The notes beneath the pieces were generated by a model that did not search any database, was not told where the DNA came from, and saw nothing but the letters and a program-made list of their open reading frames with translations. DNA of 64,000 nt, taken from Amorphophallus konjac. Lineage: Eukaryota; Streptophyta; Magnoliopsida; Alismatales; Araceae. A program made the translations under genes and the position numbers. Location: positions 14,842,856 through 14,906,855 of the forward strand of contig CM040117.1 in NCBI GenBank assembly GCA_022559845.1. The letters run 5' to 3'. Shown here piece after piece: positions 35,347 through 46,384 of the stretch. Every line of letters starts with the position of its first letter. The first letter of the stretch is position 1.

Positions 35347-36630
35347 TGTGCGCCTATCATCAAATTCAAGAAAGGGTGGCTTCCCCCTGACCGAGCTCAA
35401 AGAGTCCAGCTACTCCACCGAACAACCTCTTACGAGTTAATTGGTGACTCCTTGTATCGGCTCGTCCACGAGAAGGACAAGTCGGTTCTTCTGAGATGTG
35501 TCTCTCGGGCAGAGGCTCGAGCCATCATACAGGAGGTCCACTCCGGGTTGTGCGGTGCACACCAGGCCGGAGATCGGATGAAGCACAACATCAAGCTTAA
35601 AGGTTTCTATTGGCCGACCATGTACGCGGATTGCATCCAGTATGCCCGTACATGCCATCAATGCCAAGCCTTTGGCCCAGTACCCAGGAAACCTCCTAAC
35701 CCATTGCGCCCTACGGCCCCCACCTGGCCATTCGCTGAGTGGGGTATGGGCATCGCGGGGCCTTTCCCGCCATCTTCCAAGGGCCATAAATACATCTTGG
35801 CCGCCACTGACTACTTCTCTCGTTGGGCGAAGGCTCTACCCTTGCAAGAGGTCACCGGCGAAGTCATTGCCAGATTCGTCCGACACAACATCATATACCG
35901 ATTCGATACTCCCAGCCGCATAGTGTCCGACAACGGGACACCCTTCAAGAATAAGGCCGTATACCAGTTAGTGGCCAAATTCCAAATTGACTGGAGAACC
36001 TCTTCGGTCTACAACCCTCAGGCCAATGGCTTAGCGGAAGCCTTCAACAAAACCCTCTGTAAGCTCCTAGCTAAGGTGGTTAGCCACCGGAAACGCGACT
36101 GGGGTGAAAAGGTCTTCGAGGCATTGTGGGCCTACCGGACGGTCTACAAAACCCCTACGGGGTGCTCGCCGTTTTCCCTTGCCTACGGGTCAGTGGTGGT
36201 TATCCCCATCGAAGTCCAGCTAGCCTCTTATCGCGTGGCAGTCCACACCGGCCTTGCCAGTTCTGATGAAAACGAGTGCCAGAGAAGGCTGGAAGAGCTC
36301 GCCGACCTAGAAGGCAAGCGACTTGAAGCCTACAAACACCTACAAGCATACCAGGCCCGCATGGCCCGGGCCTATGATAAGCTCGTCAGGCAGCGAGCTT
36401 TCAAGCAAGGCGACCTCGTCATGATCAAGGAAAAAGAGGTCATGGCAGGGCGCTCCAATGGAAAACTATAGCCAAATTGGCGAGGTCCGTACATCATCCA
36501 GAATGTCTATGAGGGTGGGGCCTACATGGTTGTTGATCACAAGGGTCACAAACCGTTCCCGCCGCTCAACGGCAAACACATGAAGCTATATTATGCTCTA
36601 GTGCATGAGTTTACGCGCCAGCCAGATTGA
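35347..36630 (+). pseudogene. pol: Tat integrase
   Basis: Inserts cDNA into the genome. The frame continues after TAG 35344, with the HHCC zinc-binding region at about 35530-35670 (HSGLCGAH, then CHQCQ). In the catalytic core the position of the first Asp of the D-D-E triad (normally WGMDIVGPF) reads WGMGIAGPF: the codon at 35749-35751 is GGC, Gly. The second Asp (VSDNGTPF) and the Glu (GLAEAFNKTL) are present. A TAG at 36469-36471 interrupts the C-terminal part, which ends at about 36630 (GPYIIQNVYEGGAYMV). No chromodomain follows. Catalytically dead by the lost Asp and the stops. Confidence 0.9.
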
Positions 36631-37984
36631 GGCACACATCCCAGCTACTACCAATAAGGTCGATCCTCCCCCATGGAGGATCCCACCGGCCAGTCCTTCC
36701 AGTCTTCAATTCCCAGTCAACCAGCCGGCTCGGCTCCTCGGAACAGCCGCCGGGCATCCGTTGAGACCGGTCTCCCGCCCCCGTTCCCATCACCACGGGA
36801 GCACGGGCCCCTCTGTACCAGCGCCAATCTAGCCGCCAGGCTCGCAGGTAAGTCAAAAAAGAAAAGAAAAAAAACAACAAAAAATGGGGTTAAAAATAGA
36901 GATACCCCGGCAGACCCAGTCATCCTCACCACAATAAGGTGGCTGGGGGCAAAAAGGCCAATAACCCGGTTGAGGTGAAACTCGAAAGGGCGCCTCAGGC
37001 AAAATTGGGAAACCCCTCGACGTGAAAACCCGCAAGGGCGCGTCGGAAAAAGCTAAAGGGGGTCGGCTCTGGTGAAAACCTGAAAGGGCGGTAGAGCCGA
37101 TAATGAGAAAATCTTCTTCTCCCTACCAGTCAACACGGCCTTCCACCTGTCCTTTGGTGGGCCGCTACCCTCACCCAGAACCAGTCCCCAATCCACTTGC
37201 ACTTCTACGGCGCAAGCCCTTCAATCCCCAGTTAACCCTGCATTACTCCTGCTCAGCTCGGCCAACCTTTGGCCCTCACCTCAATGTCACAGTTCAACCA
37301 GTCCCAATAACGGTCAAGCTCCCAGTCACCGTCTCGGTAAACTTACATCCCGACACATTCCCAGACATTTACTATTCCCTGTCCCCACATATCTAGTAAA
37401 TCCAGAGCCTTCCAGTTCATCATAATCCCAGTTCCCCATACAACCCCAGATTCACTAGGTTACAACCCCAGTCATACCTTGCCATGGCGAAGTGGCCTTT
37501 TGCCACCATGGCTCAGGAATTTCTAAAACCCTTAAGAGTGGTCGAACAATATTCGGCCACCCACACCTTCAAGTCTCAGGTTACGTCCCCTGACAGTAAT
37601 ATGCTATGGACGATAGTTTCAAAAAGAGAAAGAGAAATAAAAAAAATGGGGTTAAAAATAGAGATACCCCGGCGGCCTCAGTCAACTCTCTCTACGAGAC
37701 GACTGGGGGTAAAAATTACCACCAACCCAGCTGAGGTGAAAACCTGAAAGGGCGCCTCAGGCAAAATCGGGTAACCGCTCGGTGTGATAACCCGCAACGG
37801 CGCACCGGAAAAAGCTAAAGGGGGCCAGCTCTGGCGAAAACCCGCGAGGGTGCACCGGAAAAAGCTAAAGGGGGCCACTTTTCACTTACAAAGCCGTCGG
37901 CCATGACATGTATCGATGGAGAGCTCAACATCACTTCACGACAATGGTGGCCACTACACCCCCGAGGGTCAGTCATCGCCAGCT
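36631..37984 (+). repeat. Tat 3' region with a duplicated block
   Basis: Two related blocks start with an AAAAAATGGGGTTAAAAATA-like sequence at about 36885 and 37645. Both continue through a CCCCGGC(A/G)G segment and several GAAA(A)CC(T/C)GAAAGGGCG-like motifs to about 37100 and 37880. Such GAAAACC...AAAGGGCGCCTC strings are typical of Tat 3' untranslated regions. The interval between the copies (37100-37640) has no gene that I can support. Confidence 0.6.
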
Positions 37985-38935
37985 TTTAATTCTAGCTTCC
38001 AGTCTCGGCTACAACGCCTTCCAATGCCAGCCGCCAGTCTCCAATTTCCAGTCTCGGCTATAACGCCTTCACAGGTCAGCCACCAGATTCCAGTTTCGAC
38101 TACAACGCCTTCACAGTCCAACCGCCAGTCTCTAGTTTCCAGTCTCAGCTACAACGCCTTCGTCTCCAATTTCCAGCCTCGGCTACAACGCCTTCACAGG
38201 CCAGCCGCCAGTTTCCAGCTTCCAGCCTCGGCTACAACGCCATCACAGGCCAGCCGCCAGTTTCCAGTTTCGGCTACAACGCCTTCACAGGCCAGCTGCC
38301 AGTCTCTAGTTTCTAGTCTCGGCTACAGCGCCTTCACAGGCCAACCACCAGTCTCCAATTTCCAGTTTCGGCTACAACGCCGTCATAGGCCAGCCGCCAG
38401 TCTCCAGTTTCCAATCTCAGCTACAACGCCTTCACAGGCCAACCGCCAGTCTCCAATTTCCAGCCTCGGCTACAACGCCTTCACAGCCCAGCCGCCAGTC
38501 TCCAGCTTCCAGCCTCGGTTACAACGCCTTCACAAGCCAACCGCCAGTCTCCAGTTTCCAGTTTCGGCTACAACGCCTTCACAGGCCAGCCGCCAGTCTC
38601 CAATTTCCAATTTCGGTTACAACGCCTTCACAGGCCAGCCGCCAGTCTCCAGTTTCTAATTTCGGCTACAACGCCTTCACAGGCCGGCCGCCAGTCTCCA
38701 GCTTCCAGCCTCGGCTACAACGCCTTCACAGGCCAACCACCAGTCTCTAGTTTCCAGCCTCGGCTACAACACCCTCACATGCTAGCCGCCCAGCTTCCGA
38801 TCCCAGCCTCGGCTACAACGCCCTCACAGGCCCAGCCGCCAGTTTTCGACTCCAGCCTCGGCTATGACGCCTTTGCGGTCTAGCTGCCCAGCCCCCAGTT
38901 CCAGTCTTGGTTATAATGCCCTCTCGGGTTAGCCA
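37985..38935 (+). repeat. Irregular minisatellite in the Tat 3' region
   Basis: About twenty tandem units carry the core CTCGGCTACAACGCCTTCAC followed by AGGCCAGCCGCCAGT and a variable number of short pyrimidine-rich CC(A/T)GTTTCCAG-like modules. Unit lengths vary (42, 49 and 59 bp in one stretch), because the short modules are gained or lost. It is open as a 247-codon frame (37916-38659) but I do not think it is coding. Tandem repeats between integrase and 3' LTR are a known feature of Tat/Ogre elements and can seed satellites. Confidence 0.85.
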
Positions 38936-39604
38936 CCTGGCTCAGTTCCAGTTCTCAGCCATTGCACCTTTCTAGGTCACCCAGCTGGTTTCAGCTCCAG
39001 TCCCCATTCCCAGTCACAGTCCCAGCTTCAATTTCCAGTTCCGGTCTTGGTTGCCATGTCCACCTAGGCTGTCCAGCTGGTTCGATCCCAGTTTTCTAGA
39101 CACATGCGAGTCCCATTTTCTTTGGCCAACGGCACAATGTTAGCCAATATTCCACCATCCAGTTCACGGTCAATATACACCCTCCAGAATCACCTCTATA
39201 ACCCTAAATCACGTAAGTCATCCCGTTCTTACGGGCCTACATTGGTCCTCCGGTATATGGGCCTTCATCCCCCGGAAGGATTGGCCCCCACATATAGCCC
39301 TTCTTTCCCTTACTACCCAGCACTCAACCTCCAGCTTCTAACACCGAGTTCCTTAAAACCCGGTCCCTGTCATCACTCATGGCAATGCGTCGTAGGACAA
39401 GCAAGCGCGACTAATAATAAGGGGTCGTCAGTTTACGCGCATCATTCCATTTCATCAAAGAAGGGAGGGAACAACCCAGTAAACAAAGGATCTGGAGTTC
39501 ATTAATACTCTGTAAAGGGAGCCCAAGACGTGCCCTTGGGGTAACAAAATCCATACACTCCAGACATCAAAAAAAGAGAGAAGGAGAAAAGGGGAAAGAT
39601 ACAA
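38936..39604. other. Tat 3' region without recognisable gene
   Basis: Continuation of the Tat 3' region past the minisatellite. Open frames are short and show no motif. The interval ends where the antisense gene's last exon begins on the minus strand. Confidence 0.5.
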
Positions 39605-40218
39605 TCAGGGCTCCGGCTTAATCCCCTATAGCGCCGCAAGGTGAGAGTCTACTACTGCAAGCTCCGCCTCTAGGGTGGACAAGAGCTGAGCACTGGCTTC
39701 GGCTGTAGTCTCAGCCGCCTGCCACTCGGCTCGGACGCGCACGGCGACTGCCTATGGCTCCTCCCATGCCTTTCTCAAGGCCTCGGCCTGGCTCTCCACC
39801 TCCCTCAGCTATGCAGCTCGCTCCTGAGATGCTGACGCGGTCACCTTGGTGTTACTCCTCTACTCGGCTACGGCTGACACGAGCCGAGCCCACTGCTCCT
39901 GTGCCTCTCGGATCACCGCCAGCCTCTGAGACCTCTGCTCCTGCACCTCGCGGAGTCGTAGGTACTCGGCCCAGATCCCAGCCAACCTGGTCATCCAGAG
40001 CTCACGTTGGAATCCAAGCGCGTGATAGCCCTGGGTGCACTCCCTCAGCCGCTGCCTCAGGTCCTCCGGAGAAGGGAGGGGCTCGCTCTGTGAGTAGCCT
40101 CACGCCCGCTGGAGTAGGGAGGCACCTGCACTCGCCTCCAGCAACGGCTCTGGCGGAGAGGCGAATGGAGGCCACTCGACCCCTAAATCTAGGGAGAGGT
40201 CTCCAGACGCAACCAGCA
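39605..40218 (-). pseudogene. Tat antisense gene, exon 9 (coiled-coil C-terminus)
   Basis: Inferred last exon. The splice acceptor reads ..CCACTAGAG just before 40218; joining in phase 1 gives an open acidic start (VLVASGDLSLDLG) and then a long Glu/Ala/Arg/Leu-rich coiled coil (LREVQEQRSQRLAVI; LREVESQAEALRKAW; LSTLEAELAVVDSHL). The final TGA is at 39605-39607. Five in-frame stops interrupt it; four are TAG where CAG (Gln) is the natural reading in a coiled coil, and one is TGA. The exon model is my reading of the sequence and has no transcript support. Confidence 0.5.
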
Positions 40219-40341
40219 CTCTAGTGGAACCTACTTAGTTCCAACGAACACCAAAGGGAGTAAGCAATACATAAAAGACTTCCTTCGACAAACAAGGTGA
40301 AAAACCTGACAAAAAGAAGGAGACAAGTCTTGCCTCCTTAC

Positions 40342-42077
40342 CTGAAGCAAGTCCAGCTGCCCCCGTGGCATCGTCTATCGGGGTCGGGGAAGGTAACTGC
40401 ACCTCCGCCTCCACGGCATCACCTGCCGGGGTCGGAGAGGGCAATGGTTCCTCCACCATCCGGTCATCCCCAGCAATCACGGGTGGGACACAGGGCTCTT
40501 CCTACTCCCCCTCACCAAGAGCCGACACGTGCTCCTCCCCAGAATTTGACGCTGCAAATAACTCAAGAACGTCAGCCCCCTGTTTTATAAAGCTGACAAG
40601 CACGGAATAAGGATGGAGAGGACCACTATATACCTCTAGGAGGGGTCCCCGTTGGAACCTCCCTACCAGTGGAGGCCCCGGAGGACGAAGAGCTCGAGCT
40701 CGAACTCTCCTCTGTCTCCATCTCCGAGCCGCCGTCGTCGGAAGAACTCGACGGGCTCCCAGATGAACTCCCGGAGGTGGCCGAACCAGAAGCTCTTGCA
40801 AGCCAGCGCAGCAAACAAGGTCATCACAAGACCCAGTTCTATATAAGGATGCCTCTCCAGCTAAGAGTTGCAAACAGAAAACTCACCGGCCGGAGCGCTC
40901 CCCTCCAAAACCTTCTCAATATCGACGATCTCCTCGTCGCCCTCAGCAGGGGCCACTTTTGTAGGCCCCTCCTCCACCATCTCGGCCCCGTTACGGCGCA
41001 GCTCACCTTCTTCTAGGAGTGAAGGTACACCTGTAAACCATACCGACAGGACTTCAGCACCAGAAGATAATCAACAATAAAAGGCATAACAGAAGTGGTT
41101 AAGTCTCCATCTACGCACCTGAGGGTCCCATGCTCGAGGACCCAACCAGCCCCACAGTGCAGGCTGACACCACGGCCGGCAGGGAAGCTCGCTCTACCCC
41201 CACCAACAGCTGTGGCAGCAAGCTAGACACTTCCTCGGTCGTGGGTGCCATTGAAGCACTCCGCCCCTCAGGCTCCCCCTTAAAGGAGGGAAGGGACACT
41301 GAAGGGCCGGTGCGGACCAGCTCCTGAATCATCTCCAGAGTGGCGGGTGGATCCTCACCTGACAAATGACATCATAAAGTCAGTCAGTATCGGCATCCCC
41401 GCAACTCTACAATGGAAGGGCAATGCCCTTCGCAGCGATTCAGTGCTCACCCAAGCCATCCTGAGTCACGTCGGGCTCCTGCCCGTCAATGGATGGGGGC
41501 ACCTCACCTTGCATCTCAGAAGAAGCTGCGGTCCCTGATGCCCCGGCTATCTTTCCATGACACCAGCAACTATGTCAATTTTTGGAAGCAAATATAGTCA
41601 TAAACACAATTTGCTCGGTTCCGGAATTATTTACCTGGCTGGGCCTCCTTTAAAGCCTTCCATGGCTCAAAGTCGGGGAAGGTCTCAACATTGGGGGTGG
41701 TCTCTTCCATCATACGAAGAAGCCCCTCCATATCTATCTCGTGATCAACCCCGCCGTCAGGAAGGGGGTCAACCACCTGAGGTGGCGAGAAGGCCGCATC
41801 AGCCCCGGCCTCCAGCGGTGCTGTGAAAAGCAAATCTAGTGGCACAAGGTTAGCCAATCATCAAGGCTGAATCCATACAAAGCAAGTAGGTGGATATGAC
41901 ACTTACTCAGAGCCGGCTCTGCCTCAATATGCTCCCTGGCAGCGAGTCCCCTAGAGGACTCACCAACCTCCTTGACTCCGGTCTCCACCTGGGGGCGCTT
42001 CCTTCGGGGCTGAAGGGCCCCATCACTATCCCCAGAAGATGTCCCTGTGGAAGGATGACCCATGTCCGCCGCAGGAC
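40342..42077 (-). pseudogene. Tat antisense gene, exons 2-8 (acidic/Ser/Pro-rich linker)
   Basis: Inferred exons on the minus strand: 42077-41907, 41820-41635, 41546-41451, 41358-41119, 41030-40887, 40792-40634 and 40579-40342. Donors are GT (for example GTAAGT at 41906 and GTGAGT at 40886), acceptors end AG. Introns are 90, 86, 88, 92, 88, 94, 54 and 123 bp. All splice in phase 1, so exons 2-7 are exact multiples of three; exon 8 has one extra G in a five-G run at its start. The encoded segments are acidic, Ser/Gly/Pro-rich and join without frame loss. Exon 8 carries a TAG at 40502-40504. Function unknown; the linker connects a plant-mobile-domain region to a coiled coil. Confidence 0.55.
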
Positions 42078-42167
42078 CTGCCAATAAATACAACCACACA
42101 GGATCTCTCAGCCATATGCCCTAGCAAACAACAAAATAGGGCTAGTAGGCTAATGAAAAGGTTTTAC

Positions 42168-43758
42168 CTGAAGTCACGAAGGGGGTCAGAGGCAGAGGAA
42201 CTAGCTACTCCGGCTTTAAGCCCTCAACCCGTCCAGCCTTCGCAACTGCCTCCTTCACGTCCCTCAGGGTGTAGGCACACTCAATAAGGGACACTAGCTC
42301 TACGGGCCCGGCTGACCCGATCGCATGGGTGATGTGACGCCTCCAGTCGTCGGCCGCCGTATCTGCAAAGCTCACCTCAGGGAGCACTCGGTCCAGTGAA
42401 CCCCACTTCTCAAACTCGCAGTCCGCCAGAAACTGGGTCCACCAAGTCCTCGACGTCTCGGGTCGAGGTGCCCTGACTTTGGTACCTCCAGGCGCCGCCC
42501 GCGCCTGCCTGAGGGGCTTCAGTGCCCCGTTGCCACCTTGCCCCGTCGACAAAGAGCCTCGGCTCCCCCGGGGCGCCTGCTGCACCAGCCTCTCCAGCTC
42601 CCGGTGAATCCGAGAAAAGTGAGTCCACAGATACCTGTCATCCAGTGTGATGAGAGGCAGGTCCTCCCTCAAGAGACGGGTCTCCTCAGCTTTTCGGATC
42701 GCCGAGGCCTTCTGTCGGTACTGATGACTATGCTCGAACCACCATCTGGCGTAATGGACGTCGAACCGTCCCCTGCGTCTCGGCACCGGCGTCGGCAGTC
42801 TCTCTGGCTCTCGGTGACAGTAAAAGTCCCACCACGCCGCGGCTAGCAAATGGGTGTCCCGACCTTTGTACTGACGACCCGCCAAAGGGAACTCCTGGTT
42901 TGGCGGGATCCCCTGGTCGTACCCGAAGTTCTGAGCGAACCTGTGCGGGTAGTACGGCTCCAAGAAGCTCATCATGGACCGGTGTAAAGGCAGTACCGCC
43001 GGTCGGGTTCTCATCACCCACTCTGTGTACAACGACGCGTCCGGCTCTTGCTGGTAAGGTAGGGCGCAGGCCGCCCCACCATTCAAAGGCACCATGATCA
43101 GGTGGGAGTCCCTGGTAGAACCGTCAAAAGGGACACCCTCCTCGCCCCTGCCAGGCAAGTAACACAAAACCCTCCTGGCTTCCTCCAGCTGCATCATTGC
43201 GTCCCCATCAGGCTGCCCGGTGAAGCTGAACAACAATGGTGCCGCCTGGTTCGTCACAGACCCGCGAGACACCAACCCTAGGAATAGCAACCTAGCCCAT
43301 GCACTGAGGTAGTGAGTCGGCAGAAGCAGGCTACGCTCACGTGGCGCCGGGTGCGCCGCTAGTACTCCCAATCCCTGGTAAACATTGGCCAAAGCCGCTG
43401 GGGCTAAGGCCAGTCTCCGTCCCTCTGCCAATTAGCACGCAGGCCACAGCAACTCTACTCGCAGCAGGCCGTCCTCCCCGTGGGGGACCACGAACGTCGC
43501 CAGCCAGCACGCCAAGTATGCGGCCAAGTGCGTCACATCCGACAGTCAGCGGGGGTACCACCCCTCCCGTGGAGCGTAGATATACCTCGGATGTGTCCTG
43601 AATCGCAACTCCACCTCTGTATACTCCTCCCAGGGAGTCTGGTCTCTGGCGAACTCCTGGTGAAAACAGAAAGGCCCGTTGTAGAAATGACGGACCCATG
43701 CGTTCTGCGGCACTCTCGGAGTCTGCGCTACTTTCTCTCTCCCAGCCAGGGCCAGGTC
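42168..43758 (-). pseudogene. Tat antisense gene, exon 1 second part (plant mobile domain, C-terminal half)
   Basis: The minus-strand frame has NAWVRHFYNGPFCFHQ, RFRTHPRYIYAPREGWYP and a long helical region (RARLLFLGLVS; LEARRVLCYLPG; YTEWVMRTRPAVLPLHRSMM). This is the aminotransferase-like plant mobile domain (PMD, Pfam PF10536) as found in antisense ORFs of Tat elements and in the host MAIN/MAIL proteins. Stops occur at about 43546, 43432-43434 and 42205-42207. The exon ends at CAG|GTAAAAC (42168/42167). The sequence between 43754 and 50541 is an inserted element; across it, the target AGGTC joins both halves in frame. Confidence 0.75.
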
Positions 43759-45929
43759 TGATGCGGGACGGGACCACGGACACGACAAGCTCGCAATCGT
43801 CCCTTAACGAGGGAAGCGTCGGATGTGCACGGTTGAGAAACCGGCAATGAGCTAGGGTGGCCGGCTCTCTTTTGCGCCCGGATCGGGTCACGGGACAGCT
43901 TCGCTCTCTCTCGCAGCAGTGATATTATAAATTGAATGCGAGCTAGGTATCCCTACACATGCTCTCTAGCAGCGGCATATAAAGCATATAAAGAATTAAG
44001 CTAATGCCAAGTGTAAGGGTGAAGGTGATACCTCCACGCTCTCGGCGTGGCGAAGACGGCACCCGGCCAAAGCTCGTACTCCCGGGAACTTAGTACATTA
44101 TGTTTACAGCAATGCAATTAAGCCCACTCCACGCAGGGAGGTAAAGGGCGACACAAGTGGGCCCGGGAGGACCAAGTTCGGGTTGACGGGCGGTTTCGGG
44201 CAATGCTTCGGCTTCACGCGTACTCGTGCTAGTGGGGGGGGCCCACGTATTGACCGGAGGGGTCGTGTGGGGCCTGATGACTCCTCTGTTGTGGAGACAC
44301 CTGGAAAGCGTTCCCCTGGGATGGCGAGCTGCTGGAACGACCGCCGGACGCTGGGCGGCCCTCGGACGACGCTCGCCGGGAACTCGGCCACGAATCTGAA
44401 AATTCTGTTTACAGGCGCTCGACTCGGAGAAACCTGCTGCTGCGATCAGCCCCGTCGTCGGAATGCGACGAGGTTAGCGCCGTTGGAAAGCTGACTCAGA
44501 GTACTTCGACGTAGGGGTCTTCAAAAAAAATAATCAGATCTGTATTTCTGATCATATATTTTACAAGCTTGCTGGAATCTGGCCAGAACTATAGGGGCAG
44601 GTTCTGACTTCTCTGAAGATCGACGTTGACCGGAAAGAAGACCTCCGAATCTTGAAATAATGTCTCCAGAAAAGTTGAAGGTCTCCGAGAGAGAAATCCG
44701 GGAATATTTTTGGTATGCTGATTGGAGACGAAATGGATTTTCTGGGATTTTTTTACTAGACCTGGGTCGGATCTGGGAAACTGTGGGCAGACTGTTCTTG
44801 GGAACTTGGACGAAATTTGAAAAATACTTGGAGGGCGAACCAAAAATTAATAAAATTCCTGGTGGTAGAGGGATGTGGACAGAGATCCCAGTAAATTTGG
44901 GCGACCCAAAAAAAATCAAAAGGTGGTTCGAATGGGGTAAACTCAGAGCTGATGAACAGTAAACAGAACCAGGACAGATCTGGAACTTGGACTTGGACGA
45001 AAATCAAAAAATAGCTAAAGGATGAATTTTGACTTGATTGTTTTTGTGGAGATAAGGGTTCTAGAGGGGAACCAACCCTGAAATTTTGAGCTTCAGAAGA
45101 CGAAGGGAGTGATAGCAGGAATTCGGAGAAGAAGGGTCTGTCCTGAGTGGACAGAACACCGAAACCGTTGGCGACGACGCGTCGGCGGCGAGACGATGGC
45201 GGCGGCGATCACCGGAGTTGCTTCAGATGCTGGAGGGGATCAAGGGGGAAGGGATTACACTCTAGAAAGGGGGCTGGAGGTGGAGGAACCAGGGAGAGAG
45301 AGGGGAGGGGCGCAAGATCCAATTGGGGGTAAATGCCTTTTTTTCCTTCATTAATTCATTCAATATGAAAAATACAACCTTATATAGGATGCCAACCAAA
45401 CTCAACCTCAACCCTTGGATCTAGGGGTTTGGATTGAAGGGCTGGGATGAGGTATGACCAACCACAAGAAATACAATATTTAAAGGAATCCCATTCCTAA
45501 TTCTACCACATGTGGTCAAATAAATGGAGGAAAGAAAGAAAATTAAACAACCTAGCCTAATAGAGCCAAAAGAGGGGGCGCCCCCCTTCATGGGCCAAGG
45601 GCCTTTCATGGGCCATGAGCCATCCACAAGCCCATGCTAGACTTGGACCCTTCCCATTTAGTTGGCCCATGAGGGAGTGTAAACCAATTTGGGCCTTAAG
45701 TGCATTAATGACCCATTAGAAACCTAATGACCCAATATGGCATAAGCTCCTTAATGGACTCTACTAATGGCTACCTAGCCATGGACTCTACATTAGAAAT
45801 GGCCCATTGGCTTGATATAAGCCTTACAAGAAGCCCAAATGAAAGAAATTACACAATTACAATCTCATACAAGCCATAACACACAAATACACTCTACCCG
45901 TGTATGAAATCGCCTTTGATGCCCCATCA
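43759..45929 (-). repeat. Gag-only minus element, 3' LTR
   Basis: 2,171 bp, ends TGATG...CATCA. Nearly identical to the other LTR at 48365-50536. TATA-like TATATAAGG on the minus strand at about 45379-45386, and the GGGGGCGCCCCC palindrome at 45574-45585. Confidence 0.9.
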
Positions 45930-46384
45930 ATTCTCCCCGGGTGGGAGGAACTCGACCCCGTCGAGTAGGGGTATGGCTGCTCTGGTCCTCGGCGGATCGT
46001 CACCGTGCTAAGTAGCGCGGGTATGCTCCACTCCAAGTGATCGGCACCTGCTCATTCCATATATACTCGATATGCGCACTGCTATGGCTAAAGGTGGTCA
46101 CTCCGAAGGGGCACTCTCAAAAGGAAGGAAACAGCTCGAAGACTCACTAGGAATCACCGCTGAGTCCCTATAGGTGACTGATCCGGATATAGAAGTAAAA
46201 CCGATCCCATACTCATCAAGTGAGTCGACTCGCTTCACACTCATAAGAGAACGACACGAGCTTGCATAAGACACATGCAGACTCACCATGCACTGACACA
46301 TGAATGAAAATCACACAAACAATCGACTCAAAATCACCACAACAAACACAAAACCGACTCAACTATGACCTAGACACACTAATG

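Noticed and set aside
37916..38659. 247-residue open frame in the minisatellite
   Set aside because: Composition is set by the repeat, units are of irregular length, and no domain is seen.
37985..38935. Periodic repeats resembling a CRISPR array
   Set aside because: Unit length is irregular, there are no unique spacers, and the context is a plant retrotransposon.
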